Below are positions 7,929 through 15,310 of a stretch of DNA of 64,000 nt, piece after piece. The notes under the pieces are model-generated. The model made no database searches. It was not told the DNA's origin and saw only the letters and a list, made by a program, of their open reading frames with translations. The first letter of the stretch is position 1, and each line of letters opens with the position of its first letter. The translations under genes were made by a program, and so were the position numbers. Source of the DNA: SKZT01 sp964478625 (GTDB lineage Bacteria; Desulfobacterota; Desulfobacteria; Desulfobacterales; SKZT01); assembly GCA_964478625.1 (NCBI GenBank), contig CAYZJH010000013.1, forward strand, positions 1-64,000, in the 5' to 3' direction.

Positions 7929-8414
7929 TTAGGATGAAAACCGTTCATCCGATTTTTGGTTCTTTACATTTTTCGAGGTTTTTTCAAGCCACCCTGTTTT
8001 TGCGTCATTATAACCATCAAAATCAGGAACATAAGGTTTTATATCCAGAAGTGGCGTTCCATCCAAAATATCAACATTTTCTATCTCCAAGATATTTCCT
8101 TTTATTGATTTTAATTTTACCACGGAAAGCCCTATAGGGTTTGGCCTTTTGGGGGCTCGAGTTGAAAACAGCCCCCGGGGCTTGGTATCTAAAAATGGAA
8201 CTATTTGTAAAGAAAACCCTTCGGACTTGTGGAAGTGGTAAATCAAAATGATATGGGAAAATCCATCAAGGTCTTTCAATCCCTTTTCATATTCCGGCTC
8301 CACTTCCACAATACCAACCTCCGAATGTGAACCTGAAGGCTGAATCGGCATTCCTTCCCTCGTTTTAAAGGGTGATCGTATGATGCCTATTGGTTTGTAG
8401 GTAACCTCTTTCAT
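7929..8414 (-). CDS. trmO: tRNA (N6-threonylcarbamoyl-A37) methyltransferase TrmO
   Basis: A 161-aa member of the TrmO/YaeB (UPF0066) family, a beta-barrel SAM-dependent enzyme that N6-methylates t6A at position 37 of threonine tRNAs. The signature TRAPKRPNPIGLSVV is at about residues 92-106, and the family opening PIGIIRSPFKTREGMPIQ is intact. The D-x-KPYVPDFD motif lies near the C-terminus. It corresponds to the core domain; the C-terminal extension of E. coli TrmO is missing, as in many short homologues. It lies 90 bp downstream of the OmpA lipoprotein gene on the same strand, probably as a separate transcription unit. Confidence 0.9.
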   Translation of the reverse strand: MKEVTYKPIGIIRSPFKTREGMPIQPSGSHSEVGIVEVEPEYEKGLKDLDGFSHIILIYHFHKSEGFSLQIVPFLDTKPRGLFSTRAPKRPNPIGLSVVKLKSIKGNILEIENVDILDGTPLLDIKPYVPDFDGYNDAKTGWLEKTSKNVKNQKSDERFSS

Positions 8415-8504
8415 ACTATTTTCTCAAGTTTGACTTCAACCGAACTGGCTCCTCTTTGGTATGCCTCCAGGAGCAAAGATTTTCTATTAGAACGTTTCAT
8501 GTGA

Positions 8505-9152
8505 TTACCAATTCCTCTCAACCGGTATAATCACTACGGCAACCCGCCGATTTAAAGCGTCCACCGAGGAGATGGGCTGAGATTCGCCATAACCTATGGT
8601 CTGGATGCGGGCCGGGTTAACCCCTCGTTGGACCAAAGCATTTTTCACCGCTTCGGCTCTTCTTTCCGACAACCTTTGGTTATACGCCTCGCTGCCTTTT
8701 GAATCCGTATGACCTTCAACCCTGATCATGGTTTCAGGGTATTGAACCAGTACATTTGCAACACGGTCAATTTCAGCATATGCCCCCGGTTTTAAGGTTG
8801 ATGAGTCAAAATCGAACAAATAATCCGATTTAAACGTCGCTGTTAATACATCCTGACTTCTTTGGATGCTGGTAGCGTCACTTGCCGCAACGGCATTTCT
8901 GAGTGCTTGTTCCTGTTGATCCATATAGGCTCCGATCCGGTTTCCAGCAATCCCACCGATAGCCGCTCCTAATGCCGCCCCAATAAGAGTCCCCTTGGTA
9001 TCTCTACCAATGGCCTGGCCGGCTGCCGCACCGACTCCAGCACCTACCAAAACCCCTGTTTTTGTTTTGCTTTCCTGGTGAGTTGCACCGGCACATGCAT
9101 ACAATGTCGTCATAAATGCCAGAATAATCCCCAATGACACCAATTTTTTCAT
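8505..9152 (-). CDS. OmpA-domain lipoprotein with glycine zipper (YiaD-like)
   Basis: A 215-aa outer-membrane lipoprotein. A signal peptide with lipobox LYAC (lipidated C20) is followed by a glycine-zipper region (about 35-80, repeated VGAGVGAAAGQAIG-type pattern) and an OmpA/MotB-type peptidoglycan-binding domain (about 105-213). The peptidoglycan motif is RVEGHTDSKGSEAYNQRLSE, with NRRVAV near the end. This is the YiaD/Pal-like architecture that anchors the outer membrane to peptidoglycan. The start at 9152 is set by AAGGAGAT upstream. The function is envelope integrity rather than a pore. Confidence 0.93.
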   Translation of the reverse strand: MKKLVSLGIILAFMTTLYACAGATHQESKTKTGVLVGAGVGAAAGQAIGRDTKGTLIGAALGAAIGGIAGNRIGAYMDQQEQALRNAVAASDATSIQRSQDVLTATFKSDYLFDFDSSTLKPGAYAEIDRVANVLVQYPETMIRVEGHTDSKGSEAYNQRLSERRAEAVKNALVQRGVNPARIQTIGYGESQPISSVDALNRRVAVVIIPVERNW

Positions 9153-9328
9153 AACAAATCTCCTTGAAGTTTAATTTGAATCGGTTTTTGCAAATTACCT
9201 TTTTTAAATTCGGTTCCTTGTCAATGGTTAAATATCGATCACAGCCTCCAAATTTTCAATTTTTTCATACCACATTTTAACACGATTTAATAACAATTCG
9301 CAGTTGCAATCGACCAATTAACTTTATT

Positions 9329-10120
9329 TTATAATTCAGGGATTAATATGACCTGAAAAATTTTAGGCCAATTCTTTCCGGTCAAATAAAATGTGCTTGT
9401 TTTCTCATCAAAGGCGATACCATTCAACACATCTTCTAAACCCAACGGCGGTAACCGATGAAACAGTGGTCCACAATCAATATGACCTACTACCGTACCA
9501 TCTGATGGATCTATTTGAACAATAAATTTTTGCCACCAAACATTCGCATGAATCAAACCGCCTGCATATTCCAATTCATTTATATAACTAAGCGGGTTTC
9601 CATGATACAGGACCCGAACCGACCGTTCCACTTTAAATGAATCCGGATTTCGAAAATAAATCTGGTCCGTACCGTCACTCATGATCAAGTGTCGATTATC
9701 CGAGGTCAGACCCCATCCTTGAGTCTCATAAGTAAAAATTCCGATCTTGGAAAAATCGAACAAATCATAAACGATAGCCATACGATCCTTCCAGGTCAGT
9801 TGGATTAACCGGTTATTCCAACGGGCCAATCCTTCCGCAAAGACTCCCGGAACATGCACCACCTTTTCGACAGCCCCCGTTTTAGCATCAACTCGTCGCA
9901 AAGTCGACTGTCCGATTAGCCCGGTACTTTCATATATCTTTTCTTCATAAAAAATCAAACCCTGGGTAAACCTGTTGAAATGATGAGGGATTTCCCTGAT
10001 GATTTGGACCGTATATTTTTTTATTTCACCCCGGACAGGGTTATTTGTTTCGAATGATAGGCAGCAGGGTGAAAAAACCATAAAAAATAATAGATTGGCA
10101 TAAATTGTTATTTTTTTCAT
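9329..10120 (-). CDS. Secreted glutaminyl-peptide cyclotransferase family protein
   Basis: A 263-aa exported beta-propeller protein of the plant-type glutamine cyclotransferase family (COG3823), which converts N-terminal glutamine to pyroglutamate. The family signature FTQGLIF comes shortly after the signal peptide. STGLIGQSTLRRVD, AEGLARWNNRLIQLTWKD and the terminal GIAFDEKTSTFYLTGKNWPKIF are all typical. The ORF extends to 10150, but the ATG at 10120 gives a normal signal peptide (MKKITIYANLLFFMVFS). A Cys-Cys pair after it could be a lipobox, so a lipoprotein is possible. No strong SD is visible at either start. Confidence 0.85.
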   Translation of the reverse strand: MKKITIYANLLFFMVFSPCCLSFETNNPVRGEIKKYTVQIIREIPHHFNRFTQGLIFYEEKIYESTGLIGQSTLRRVDAKTGAVEKVVHVPGVFAEGLARWNNRLIQLTWKDRMAIVYDLFDFSKIGIFTYETQGWGLTSDNRHLIMSDGTDQIYFRNPDSFKVERSVRVLYHGNPLSYINELEYAGGLIHANVWWQKFIVQIDPSDGTVVGHIDCGPLFHRLPPLGLEDVLNGIAFDEKTSTFYLTGKNWPKIFQVILIPEL

Positions 10121-10206
10121 AATGCTTGCAATGACTCGAAGGTCACTCACGGTTAACTTTCAAAATAAATGGACAAAACCTATCGTGAAAAAATTCAACA
10201 TGTGGT

Positions 10207-10235
10207 TTGACACATACTCTTCTTTTATTTATTAT
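10207..10235 (+). promoter_or_regulatory. Sigma-70-type promoter upstream of the KAS III gene
   Basis: TTGACA (10207-10212) and TATTAT (10230-10235) are separated by 17 bp, close to the sigma-70 consensus. It lies about 90 bp before the FabH-like start in the divergent spacer with the glutaminyl cyclase gene. Confidence 0.65.
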
Positions 10236-10325
10236 TCATCATCCTATTCTAATCCTGATCATATCCATATTTTATCATTTTTTAATATACTTCTAACATA
10301 CTAAGCAGGAGAAGCCTACAAGACG

Positions 10326-11339
10326 ATGACGTATGCAGCAAGGATTACCGGAACCGGATCAGCCTTTCCCAAAAACTGTATGACAAATGAAATGCTTTCG
10401 GCCAGGCTGGCAAAGCTGGGAGTGGAAACAAGCGATAACTGGATACAAACCCGAACCGGAATTCGGGAACGACGATTTTCTGAAATAAATGATCCCACGG
10501 AACATAATTCCTCCCTGGGTCTTGAAGCGGCCGGAAAGGCACTTGAAATGGCCGGCAAATCTCCTTCGGATATTGATCAAATTATCTGTGCCACCTGTTC
10601 CCCTGATACTCTTATTCCCTCCACAGCATGTTGGATTCAACATAAAATGGGCGCTCGTCGAGCCTGGGCATTGGATATCAACGCAGCATGTTCAGGTTTT
10701 CTATACGGACTATCCATGGCTGAACAATATGTTAAGACAGGTAAAGTCAAAGTCTCACTTGTTTTGGGGTCAGAAGTATTAAGCCCTTTTTTGAACTTTA
10801 ATGACCGGACCTCCTGTATTCTTTTCGGCGATGGAGCCGGAGCAGCTGTGGTAGAAAGGGTGCCTGAAGATTCTGAAAGCAAAATTCTCTCCAGTCATCT
10901 ATTGTCTGACGGAAGTCTCTGGAATCTTTTTTATATACCGGCCGGCGGGTCCAATCTGGAAGTTACCCCCGGACGATATTCTCAAAATCTTCACAAAATG
11001 AAAATGAGCGGAAAAGAAATATTCAAGGTTGCCGTGAGAACCCTTACAGACTTCGCTCGTACCGCGCTTAAGAAAAACGGCCTTACCATTGCCGACCTTG
11101 ACTGGTTTGTTCCGCATCAGGCCAATCTGAGGATTATCGAAGCAGTAGCTGAAAGATTAAATTTTCCTATTGAAAGAGTATTGGTCAATGTGGATCGTTA
11201 CGGCAATACATCCGCAGCTACCGTGCCGACAGCTTTGGATGAAGGTGTACGGGAAGGAAAAATAAAAACAGGAGATCTGATCCTTTTAGATACGTTTGGT
11301 GCAGGGTTGACCTATGGCTCCATCCTTCTTCGATGGTAG
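10326..11339 (+). CDS. fabH: 3-oxoacyl-[ACP] synthase III (FabH-like)
   Basis: A 337-aa thiolase-fold condensing enzyme that joins acetyl-CoA (or another acyl-CoA) to malonyl-ACP to start fatty acid synthesis. The Cys-His-Asn triad is present: C122 in NAACSGF, H264 in VPHQANLRI and N294 in YGNTSAAT. The glycine-rich loop GDGAGAAV is at 168-175. Length matches FabH. It stands alone rather than in a fab operon, with its own strong promoter. A second KAS III used for a branched or secondary product is therefore as likely as the housekeeping FabH. It converges with the psiE-like gene. Confidence 0.9.
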   Translation: MTYAARITGTGSAFPKNCMTNEMLSARLAKLGVETSDNWIQTRTGIRERRFSEINDPTEHNSSLGLEAAGKALEMAGKSPSDIDQIICATCSPDTLIPSTACWIQHKMGARRAWALDINAACSGFLYGLSMAEQYVKTGKVKVSLVLGSEVLSPFLNFNDRTSCILFGDGAGAAVVERVPEDSESKILSSHLLSDGSLWNLFYIPAGGSNLEVTPGRYSQNLHKMKMSGKEIFKVAVRTLTDFARTALKKNGLTIADLDWFVPHQANLRIIEAVAERLNFPIERVLVNVDRYGNTSAATVPTALDEGVREGKIKTGDLILLDTFGAGLTYGSILLRW

Positions 11340-11366
11340 TCCCTTTGTTCAGTATGGATGATCTAC

Positions 11367-11888
11367 TTATTCAAGGCTTTTTTCGACCCTTTCTTTGAAG
11401 CTCTTTTTCTTCTGAGTATCTTCAAAGCATTCAAATGAGTCACAGGAGACCGTTGATCCCTCAGTATGTTTTACTACAAGCCAATAACCAATGCTCATTG
11501 CAAACACCAGTGCTGCAGTCGCCCACATATAGTCAGGGGTGATCTCATCAAAATCGAGAATAATCACTTTTCTTGCAATCGCCATCAACGCCGTGGCCAT
11601 AACGATCTTTACATGAATAATATCATCTCTAAGGTAGATGGTTATGTTGATAAAAATCTCTATTGCAATTAACACAGCCATAAACGCGCCGAATGTAGCC
11701 AACATATCACTAATGGTCAGCATTAGAAAAGGCGGGGTTAACAGTTTTTGATAAATCACCCAACCTACATCGACCACGCCCCATAAAATGACCAACGTCA
11801 TGAGTGCGGCCAAACAACGCACTGCGAAACGAATCACGATTCTAAACTTTTGGATTAACGGTTCCTTTGGATTATACAAATCATCCAT
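11367..11888 (-). CDS. PsiE-family membrane protein
   Basis: A 173-aa inner-membrane protein of the phosphate-starvation-inducible E (PsiE) family. Four hydrophobic segments are seen at about 24-48, 60-85, 95-112 and 120-140. The family stretch FINITIYLRDDIIHVKIVMATALMAIARKVI, with its conserved charged residues between helices, is clear. A soluble C-terminal tail contains two cysteines and many lysines. The family was named from E. coli, but its biochemical role is unknown. No Pho box was seen upstream. Confidence 0.8.
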   Translation of the reverse strand: MDDLYNPKEPLIQKFRIVIRFAVRCLAALMTLVILWGVVDVGWVIYQKLLTPPFLMLTISDMLATFGAFMAVLIAIEIFINITIYLRDDIIHVKIVMATALMAIARKVIILDFDEITPDYMWATAALVFAMSIGYWLVVKHTEGSTVSCDSFECFEDTQKKKSFKERVEKSLE

Positions 11889-12128
11889 ATAATTTCCTCA
11901 TCAAAATTAGCTGTCACTACTTTTAGAAATTTAAGATTCATATTATATATATCAAATAGAAAATGGAAAATGAAAAATTTGGACAGATTCCTGATCCTTT
12001 CCGTACCGGATTTGGCAAGCCGAGTTTAGCCTGAAATCAAATAAGTATAAAAGACACAGTGATCACGCATTCAGAAACTGGCTGCTTGGCAAAACATATG
12101 ACCTTATCATTTGACGAGGAGGGATGTT

Positions 12129-12818
12129 ATGAAATCAACACCGAGAACTTATCAGCAGCTTGTAGAAAACCAGGTGCAGATATGGCTTCGCCTGCAATCG
12201 ACCATTGAAAAGAATGAAGCCGTTCCACCTGTGATAACCCTATCCAGAGACCCCGGTAGCGGAGGCAATGTTTTGGGTCAGCAGATTGCTGACGGTTTGG
12301 GCTTTACCCTGTTTCACCAGGAGGTCATTCAAAAAATGGCGGAAAGTTCCAAGGTGAGCACTCAACTACTTGAAACTTTAGATGAACGAGGGCTTTCCAC
12401 TCTCGAAAACTGGATAAATTCTCTGGTTGATCGAAGGCATTTATGGCCCGATCAATATTTGAGACACTTACTCAAAGTGATAGGGACCCTTGGAAAGCAC
12501 GGCCGAGCGGTACTCATCGGCAGAGGTGCCAATTTTCTCCTCCCACCGGAAAACCGTTTTGCAATCCGTGTGATCGCAAATAGAGATACCCGTATCGCAA
12601 ATGTTGCTGCGGAATATGCTCTTTCCATGGAAGAGGCAACCCGGAGAATTTTGAGAACCGAATCAAATCGCAAGGCTTTCATTAGAAAATATTTCAACGC
12701 CGATATTGAAGAACCTGTCCATTACGATTTGATTATCAATACCGGAACGTTGAAAATGGATACTGCGGTTGCTGCGGTCAAAGCAGCATACGAGATATGG
12801 AGCCGGGAGAAGGTGTGA
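12129..12818 (+). CDS. Cytidylate-kinase-like P-loop protein
   Basis: A 229-aa protein of the cytidylate-kinase-like family (Pfam Cytidylate_kin2 type). The nucleotide-binding segment VITLSRDPGSGGNVLGQQIADGL replaces the strict GxxGxGKST Walker A with DPGSGG, as in this family. FHQEVIQKMAE and the RGANFLL motif follow, and VIANRDTRIANVA lies near the LID region. The ORF opens at TTG 12111, but ATG 12129 follows GACGAGGAGGGATGTT and is preferred. Phosphorylation of CMP is possible but unproven for the family; some members are fused to other domains and act in stress responses. It stands in a region of small stress-type genes. Confidence 0.8.
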   Translation: MKSTPRTYQQLVENQVQIWLRLQSTIEKNEAVPPVITLSRDPGSGGNVLGQQIADGLGFTLFHQEVIQKMAESSKVSTQLLETLDERGLSTLENWINSLVDRRHLWPDQYLRHLLKVIGTLGKHGRAVLIGRGANFLLPPENRFAIRVIANRDTRIANVAAEYALSMEEATRRILRTESNRKAFIRKYFNADIEEPVHYDLIINTGTLKMDTAVAAVKAAYEIWSREKV

Positions 12819-12839
12819 CAACTTTATGAGAAATTCGGA

Positions 12840-13019
12840 TCATTTGATTACCGGAGTTCTGTATTTTAAGGCTGGAAAGGCAAATGGAAGCTCCGGTTGA
12901 AGATAGCGTTGAAATTCTCTGCATTTTTTGGAATATCTACATTTCCGGCATACTTCAGGATCTTTAAGAGGCCTATTTTTTTTTCGATTACATCGAATAT
13001 AAACTTTTTTCTTCCCCAT
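12840..13019 (-). CDS. Small basic Cys-rich protein
   Basis: A 59-aa very basic protein. Four cysteines lie in the first half: one near residue 10, then the CRKCRYSKKC cluster. PLKDPEVCRKC could form a small zinc-binding knuckle. The C-terminal half is Pro-rich (PELPFAFPALKYRTPVIK). The ATG at 13019 is preferred to a TTG five codons upstream; the SD is weak (GGGAA). I recall similar short proteins in sulfate reducers, but no function is known. Confidence is moderate because of its size. Confidence 0.5.
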   Translation of the reverse strand: MGKKKVYIRCNRKKNRPLKDPEVCRKCRYSKKCREFQRYLQPELPFAFPALKYRTPVIK

Positions 13020-13173
13020 TGATTTATTTCCCAATCGCCGGCAACAGTTGGTTCACAGGCAATTTTACCGGTTAATTGACTGCCTTGCAATTATAAAAAA
13101 TATTATTATTCTGATATTGAGGTTTCAGAATGGATATGAAACTGCATCAAAAATGGTTCCAAAAATTTAAGCT

Positions 13174-13183
13174 AAGGAGGTGA
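13174..13183 (+). promoter_or_regulatory. Full-length consensus Shine-Dalgarno for the Hsp20-like gene
   Basis: AAGGAGGTGA matches the complement of the 16S rRNA 3' end over ten bases and lies four bases before ATG 13188. This is the strongest ribosome site in the window and predicts high translation. Confidence 0.7.
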
Positions 13184-13187
13184 GACC

Positions 13188-13490
13188 ATGGCGGAGGAAA
13201 AAAGGAAAGTGCCGGCCGAGGTCTGTTCATATGTTGACGAAAATCAAATGAATTTAACTCTTGAAATTTCAGTACCGGGCGTAAAGAAGGAACATATTAA
13301 TCTTAAAATGAATGAGGAAAGCTTTAGCCTCTCCGCACCACGGGAGGACCTTGAATATGTAACCACATGGTCGTTCTGTTGCCCGGTCAATGCAAATCAG
13401 GCAAAGGCAAAATACGAAGATGGATTATTGAGGGTACAAGTTCCGTTTAAGGATTCAATGGAAGGTGCTATTCAGGTTCCGATAAATTGA
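13188..13490 (+). CDS. Hsp20/alpha-crystallin-like small protein
   Basis: A 100-aa protein consisting almost wholly of an alpha-crystallin/CS-like beta-sandwich. Visible family features are MNLTLEISVPGVKKEHINLKM, then the DGLLRVQVPF strand that corresponds to the GVL motif of small heat-shock proteins, and a C-terminal IQVPI that resembles the I-x-I/V oligomerisation motif. It is shorter than classic Hsp20 (about 140 aa) because the N-terminal arm is minimal. It has a perfect SD and a strong bidirectional terminator behind it. Likely role: ATP-independent holdase binding unfolding proteins. Confidence 0.8.
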   Translation: MAEEKRKVPAEVCSYVDENQMNLTLEISVPGVKKEHINLKMNEESFSLSAPREDLEYVTTWSFCCPVNANQAKAKYEDGLLRVQVPFKDSMEGAIQVPIN

Positions 13491-13535
13491 TTCAACTGGA
13501 TCTCAATTGATCAGGCCACTTTTTCAGGTTTCTTG

Positions 13536-13576
13536 ATAAACAAAAAGCCCGGATTTTTTCCGGGCTTTTTGTTTAT
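13536..13576. terminator. Strong bidirectional intrinsic terminator
   Basis: Arms 13536-13553 and 13559-13576 are perfect 18-bp complements (core AAAAAGCCCGGA) with a five-T loop. A-rich and T-rich flanks give a U run in both directions. It separates the convergent Hsp20-like and 54-aa genes. Confidence 0.92.
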
Positions 13577-13603
13577 TATGGTTATTGAATTATTGAATTG
13601 CCT

Positions 13604-13768
13604 TTAAAGGATACACTTTTTACTCCGAGAACCGCTTTTTTTGGCCGCTCGGCCATAACATTTTCTGTGATCTTTGTAACTTGTTGAACAGTAATCGCAT
13701 ATTCTGAGCGCTTCAACAAGACGCTTATTTTCTATTGAACAACATTGTTGGGCTTTCGAACTATCCAT
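13604..13768 (-). CDS. Small Cys-rich protein (54 aa)
   Basis: A 54-aa protein with a CC pair near residue 9, a CDYCSTSYKDHRKC motif in the middle and a Cys close to the Lys/Arg-rich C-terminus. That is enough ligands for one zinc site. The ORF extends 16 codons upstream, but ATG 13768 directly follows ATAAGGAGGAAGAGATT, a strong SD. It is the second small Cys-rich gene within 1 kb (with 12840-13019), and a third such protein is encoded at 57456. The function is unknown. Confidence 0.6.
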   Translation of the reverse strand: MDSSKAQQCCSIENKRLVEALRICDYCSTSYKDHRKCYGRAAKKSGSRSKKCIL

Positions 13769-13941
13769 AATCTCTTCCTCCTTATATCCTATCCCCTTTT
13801 GATATTTTTCCTGCAATCTCAGAGGGCAGATTTGTCATCGGCAAAAGAACAGATTGAAGCTTTTTAAAAATAAAAAGAGAAAAAAATCCCCTTTGCCTAA
13901 TAAGGTAAGGATATCCATTAGTAAGTCAACACAGCCGAATT

Positions 13942-14634
13942 TCAGGTGATTTTTAAATATTTTAAAAGCTGGCGGTCGGAAACATCGGACCATTCCCTAT
14001 ATGCATCTGCAACAGCAAAAATGGGGCCACTTCTGATATTGGCACAAAAAACGGTTTCAGCTCGATCAACAATTTTTCGGATCGAACTTAAATGACCGGT
14101 AGGTACTGCAACCAAAATTCGTTTTACATTAAATTGAGAAACAGCTTCCAAAGCAACTAACATTGTAAAACCGGATGCAAGACCATCATCTACCAAAACA
14201 ACTGTCTTCTGTGCCAGATCCGGGGTATCTTTTACACCTCTTAGCATATGCATCCTGCGCTTAACTTTTTGCAAAGTTTTATCTATGCCGTCATTTACCA
14301 GTTCCCGGCTAAGCCCAATTCGTTTTATCAACGGCTCATTTAAACCTACTGTTCCGTCAAACGCTACGGCTCCGTAACCGGCTTCAGTATTCCAAGGGAG
14401 CGTAATTTTGCTCACTACAGCTACATCCAACTCAAGACCCAAACGCTCAGAAATAACCGATGCCACCGGGATTCCCCCTGCAGGTATTCCAAGTATCATG
14501 CAATTGGAATCTACAAAATCCGAAAGCATATCAGACAAAACATTTCCGGCATCCTGGCGGTCTTGAAAAACTCTTATTTCCTCATTCATATGCTCCAGGC
14601 AATAAACATTTTTAAAATCCGGATGCTTTAGCAT
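13942..14634 (-). CDS. Phosphoribosyltransferase-fold protein
   Basis: A 230-aa type I PRT-fold protein of the COG1926 group. The PRPP-binding loop is VVLVDDGLASGFTML (about residues 146-160). The first conserved segment ILGIPAGGIPVASVISERLGLELDVAVVSKI (pyrophosphate loop and following strand) is at about 48-78. The hood carries AYGAVAFDGTVGLNE-type residues, as in family members. It probably binds a phosphoribosyl substrate, but the base is not predictable; these proteins are frequent near stress genes. The start at 14634 gives MLKHPDFKNVY. It is monocistronic. Confidence 0.85.
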   Translation of the reverse strand: MLKHPDFKNVYCLEHMNEEIRVFQDRQDAGNVLSDMLSDFVDSNCMILGIPAGGIPVASVISERLGLELDVAVVSKITLPWNTEAGYGAVAFDGTVGLNEPLIKRIGLSRELVNDGIDKTLQKVKRRMHMLRGVKDTPDLAQKTVVLVDDGLASGFTMLVALEAVSQFNVKRILVAVPTGHLSSIRKIVDRAETVFCANIRSGPIFAVADAYREWSDVSDRQLLKYLKIT

Positions 14635-14896
14635 GTCAAATCATATTCCCCGCTTATCTCAATCCATAACCAGAAAATTCCAAATAGCGTTTCACAATTC
14701 AATCAAAGGATAACATATAAACAGATCAAATTGTAATTTTTTCAGTGAACAACTCTGTCTGATGAAAACCCCTTAAAATAAAAATCAACTTGAAACTTGG
14801 AATCTATAACAAAATTATATATTATAATAAATCAATTCCGTAATAGCGGCTATTTTCCTGGTGATGACCTCCACAAATCAAAATGAGGAAACATTG

Positions 14897-15283
14897 ATGC
14901 CAACAAAAAATTCAAGAATTGATAAGGAAAAGCTGGACCGAATCAAAGCCGATATTCGAAAGGAACGTGAGCTTCGGGAAAAAACCTATCGGGAGCGTGC
15001 ACTTAAGATGTTCCCCTGGGTCTGCGCACGCTGCGGTCGTGAATTTTCAGGAAAAAAACTCAGGGAATTAACAGTTCATCACAAAGATCACAACCACGAT
15101 TACAATCCTCCCGATGGAAGCAATTGGGAATTGTTATGTATCTACTGTCATGATAATGAACACTCCAGATATCAGGAACAGGAGCAATATGGGGAAGGGT
15201 CTTCCTATAGTACTGATTCAAAGACCTCGGGAACCTATCGTCCGTTTGCCGATTTAGAGGCATTGCTGAAACATAAAAAATAA
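14897..15283 (+). CDS. yajD: YajD-type HNH nuclease-fold protein
   Basis: A 128-aa member of the HNH-fold YajD family. The zinc and active-site residues are in WVCARCGREF, LRELTVHHKDHNHDYNPPDGSNWELLCIYCHDNEHS: two CxxC knuckles around an HH-D-N-H core, matching E. coli YajD over almost its whole length. The chosen start at 14897 follows GAGGAA; the frame is open from 14861. The gene ends 27 bp before the first phosphorylase, so it may share its transcript. Despite the HNH fold this is a chromosomal family with no sign of homing or mobility. Its in vivo substrate is unknown. Confidence 0.88.
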   Translation: MPTKNSRIDKEKLDRIKADIRKERELREKTYRERALKMFPWVCARCGREFSGKKLRELTVHHKDHNHDYNPPDGSNWELLCIYCHDNEHSRYQEQEQYGEGSSYSTDSKTSGTYRPFADLEALLKHKK

Positions 15284-15310
15284 CTTTTCATAGAGGGAAA
15301 CCATGGTCAA

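Noticed and set aside
14897..15283. HNH homing endonuclease or mobile nuclease
   Set aside because: The protein matches the chromosomal YajD family over its length and no intron, intein or flanking repeat is present.
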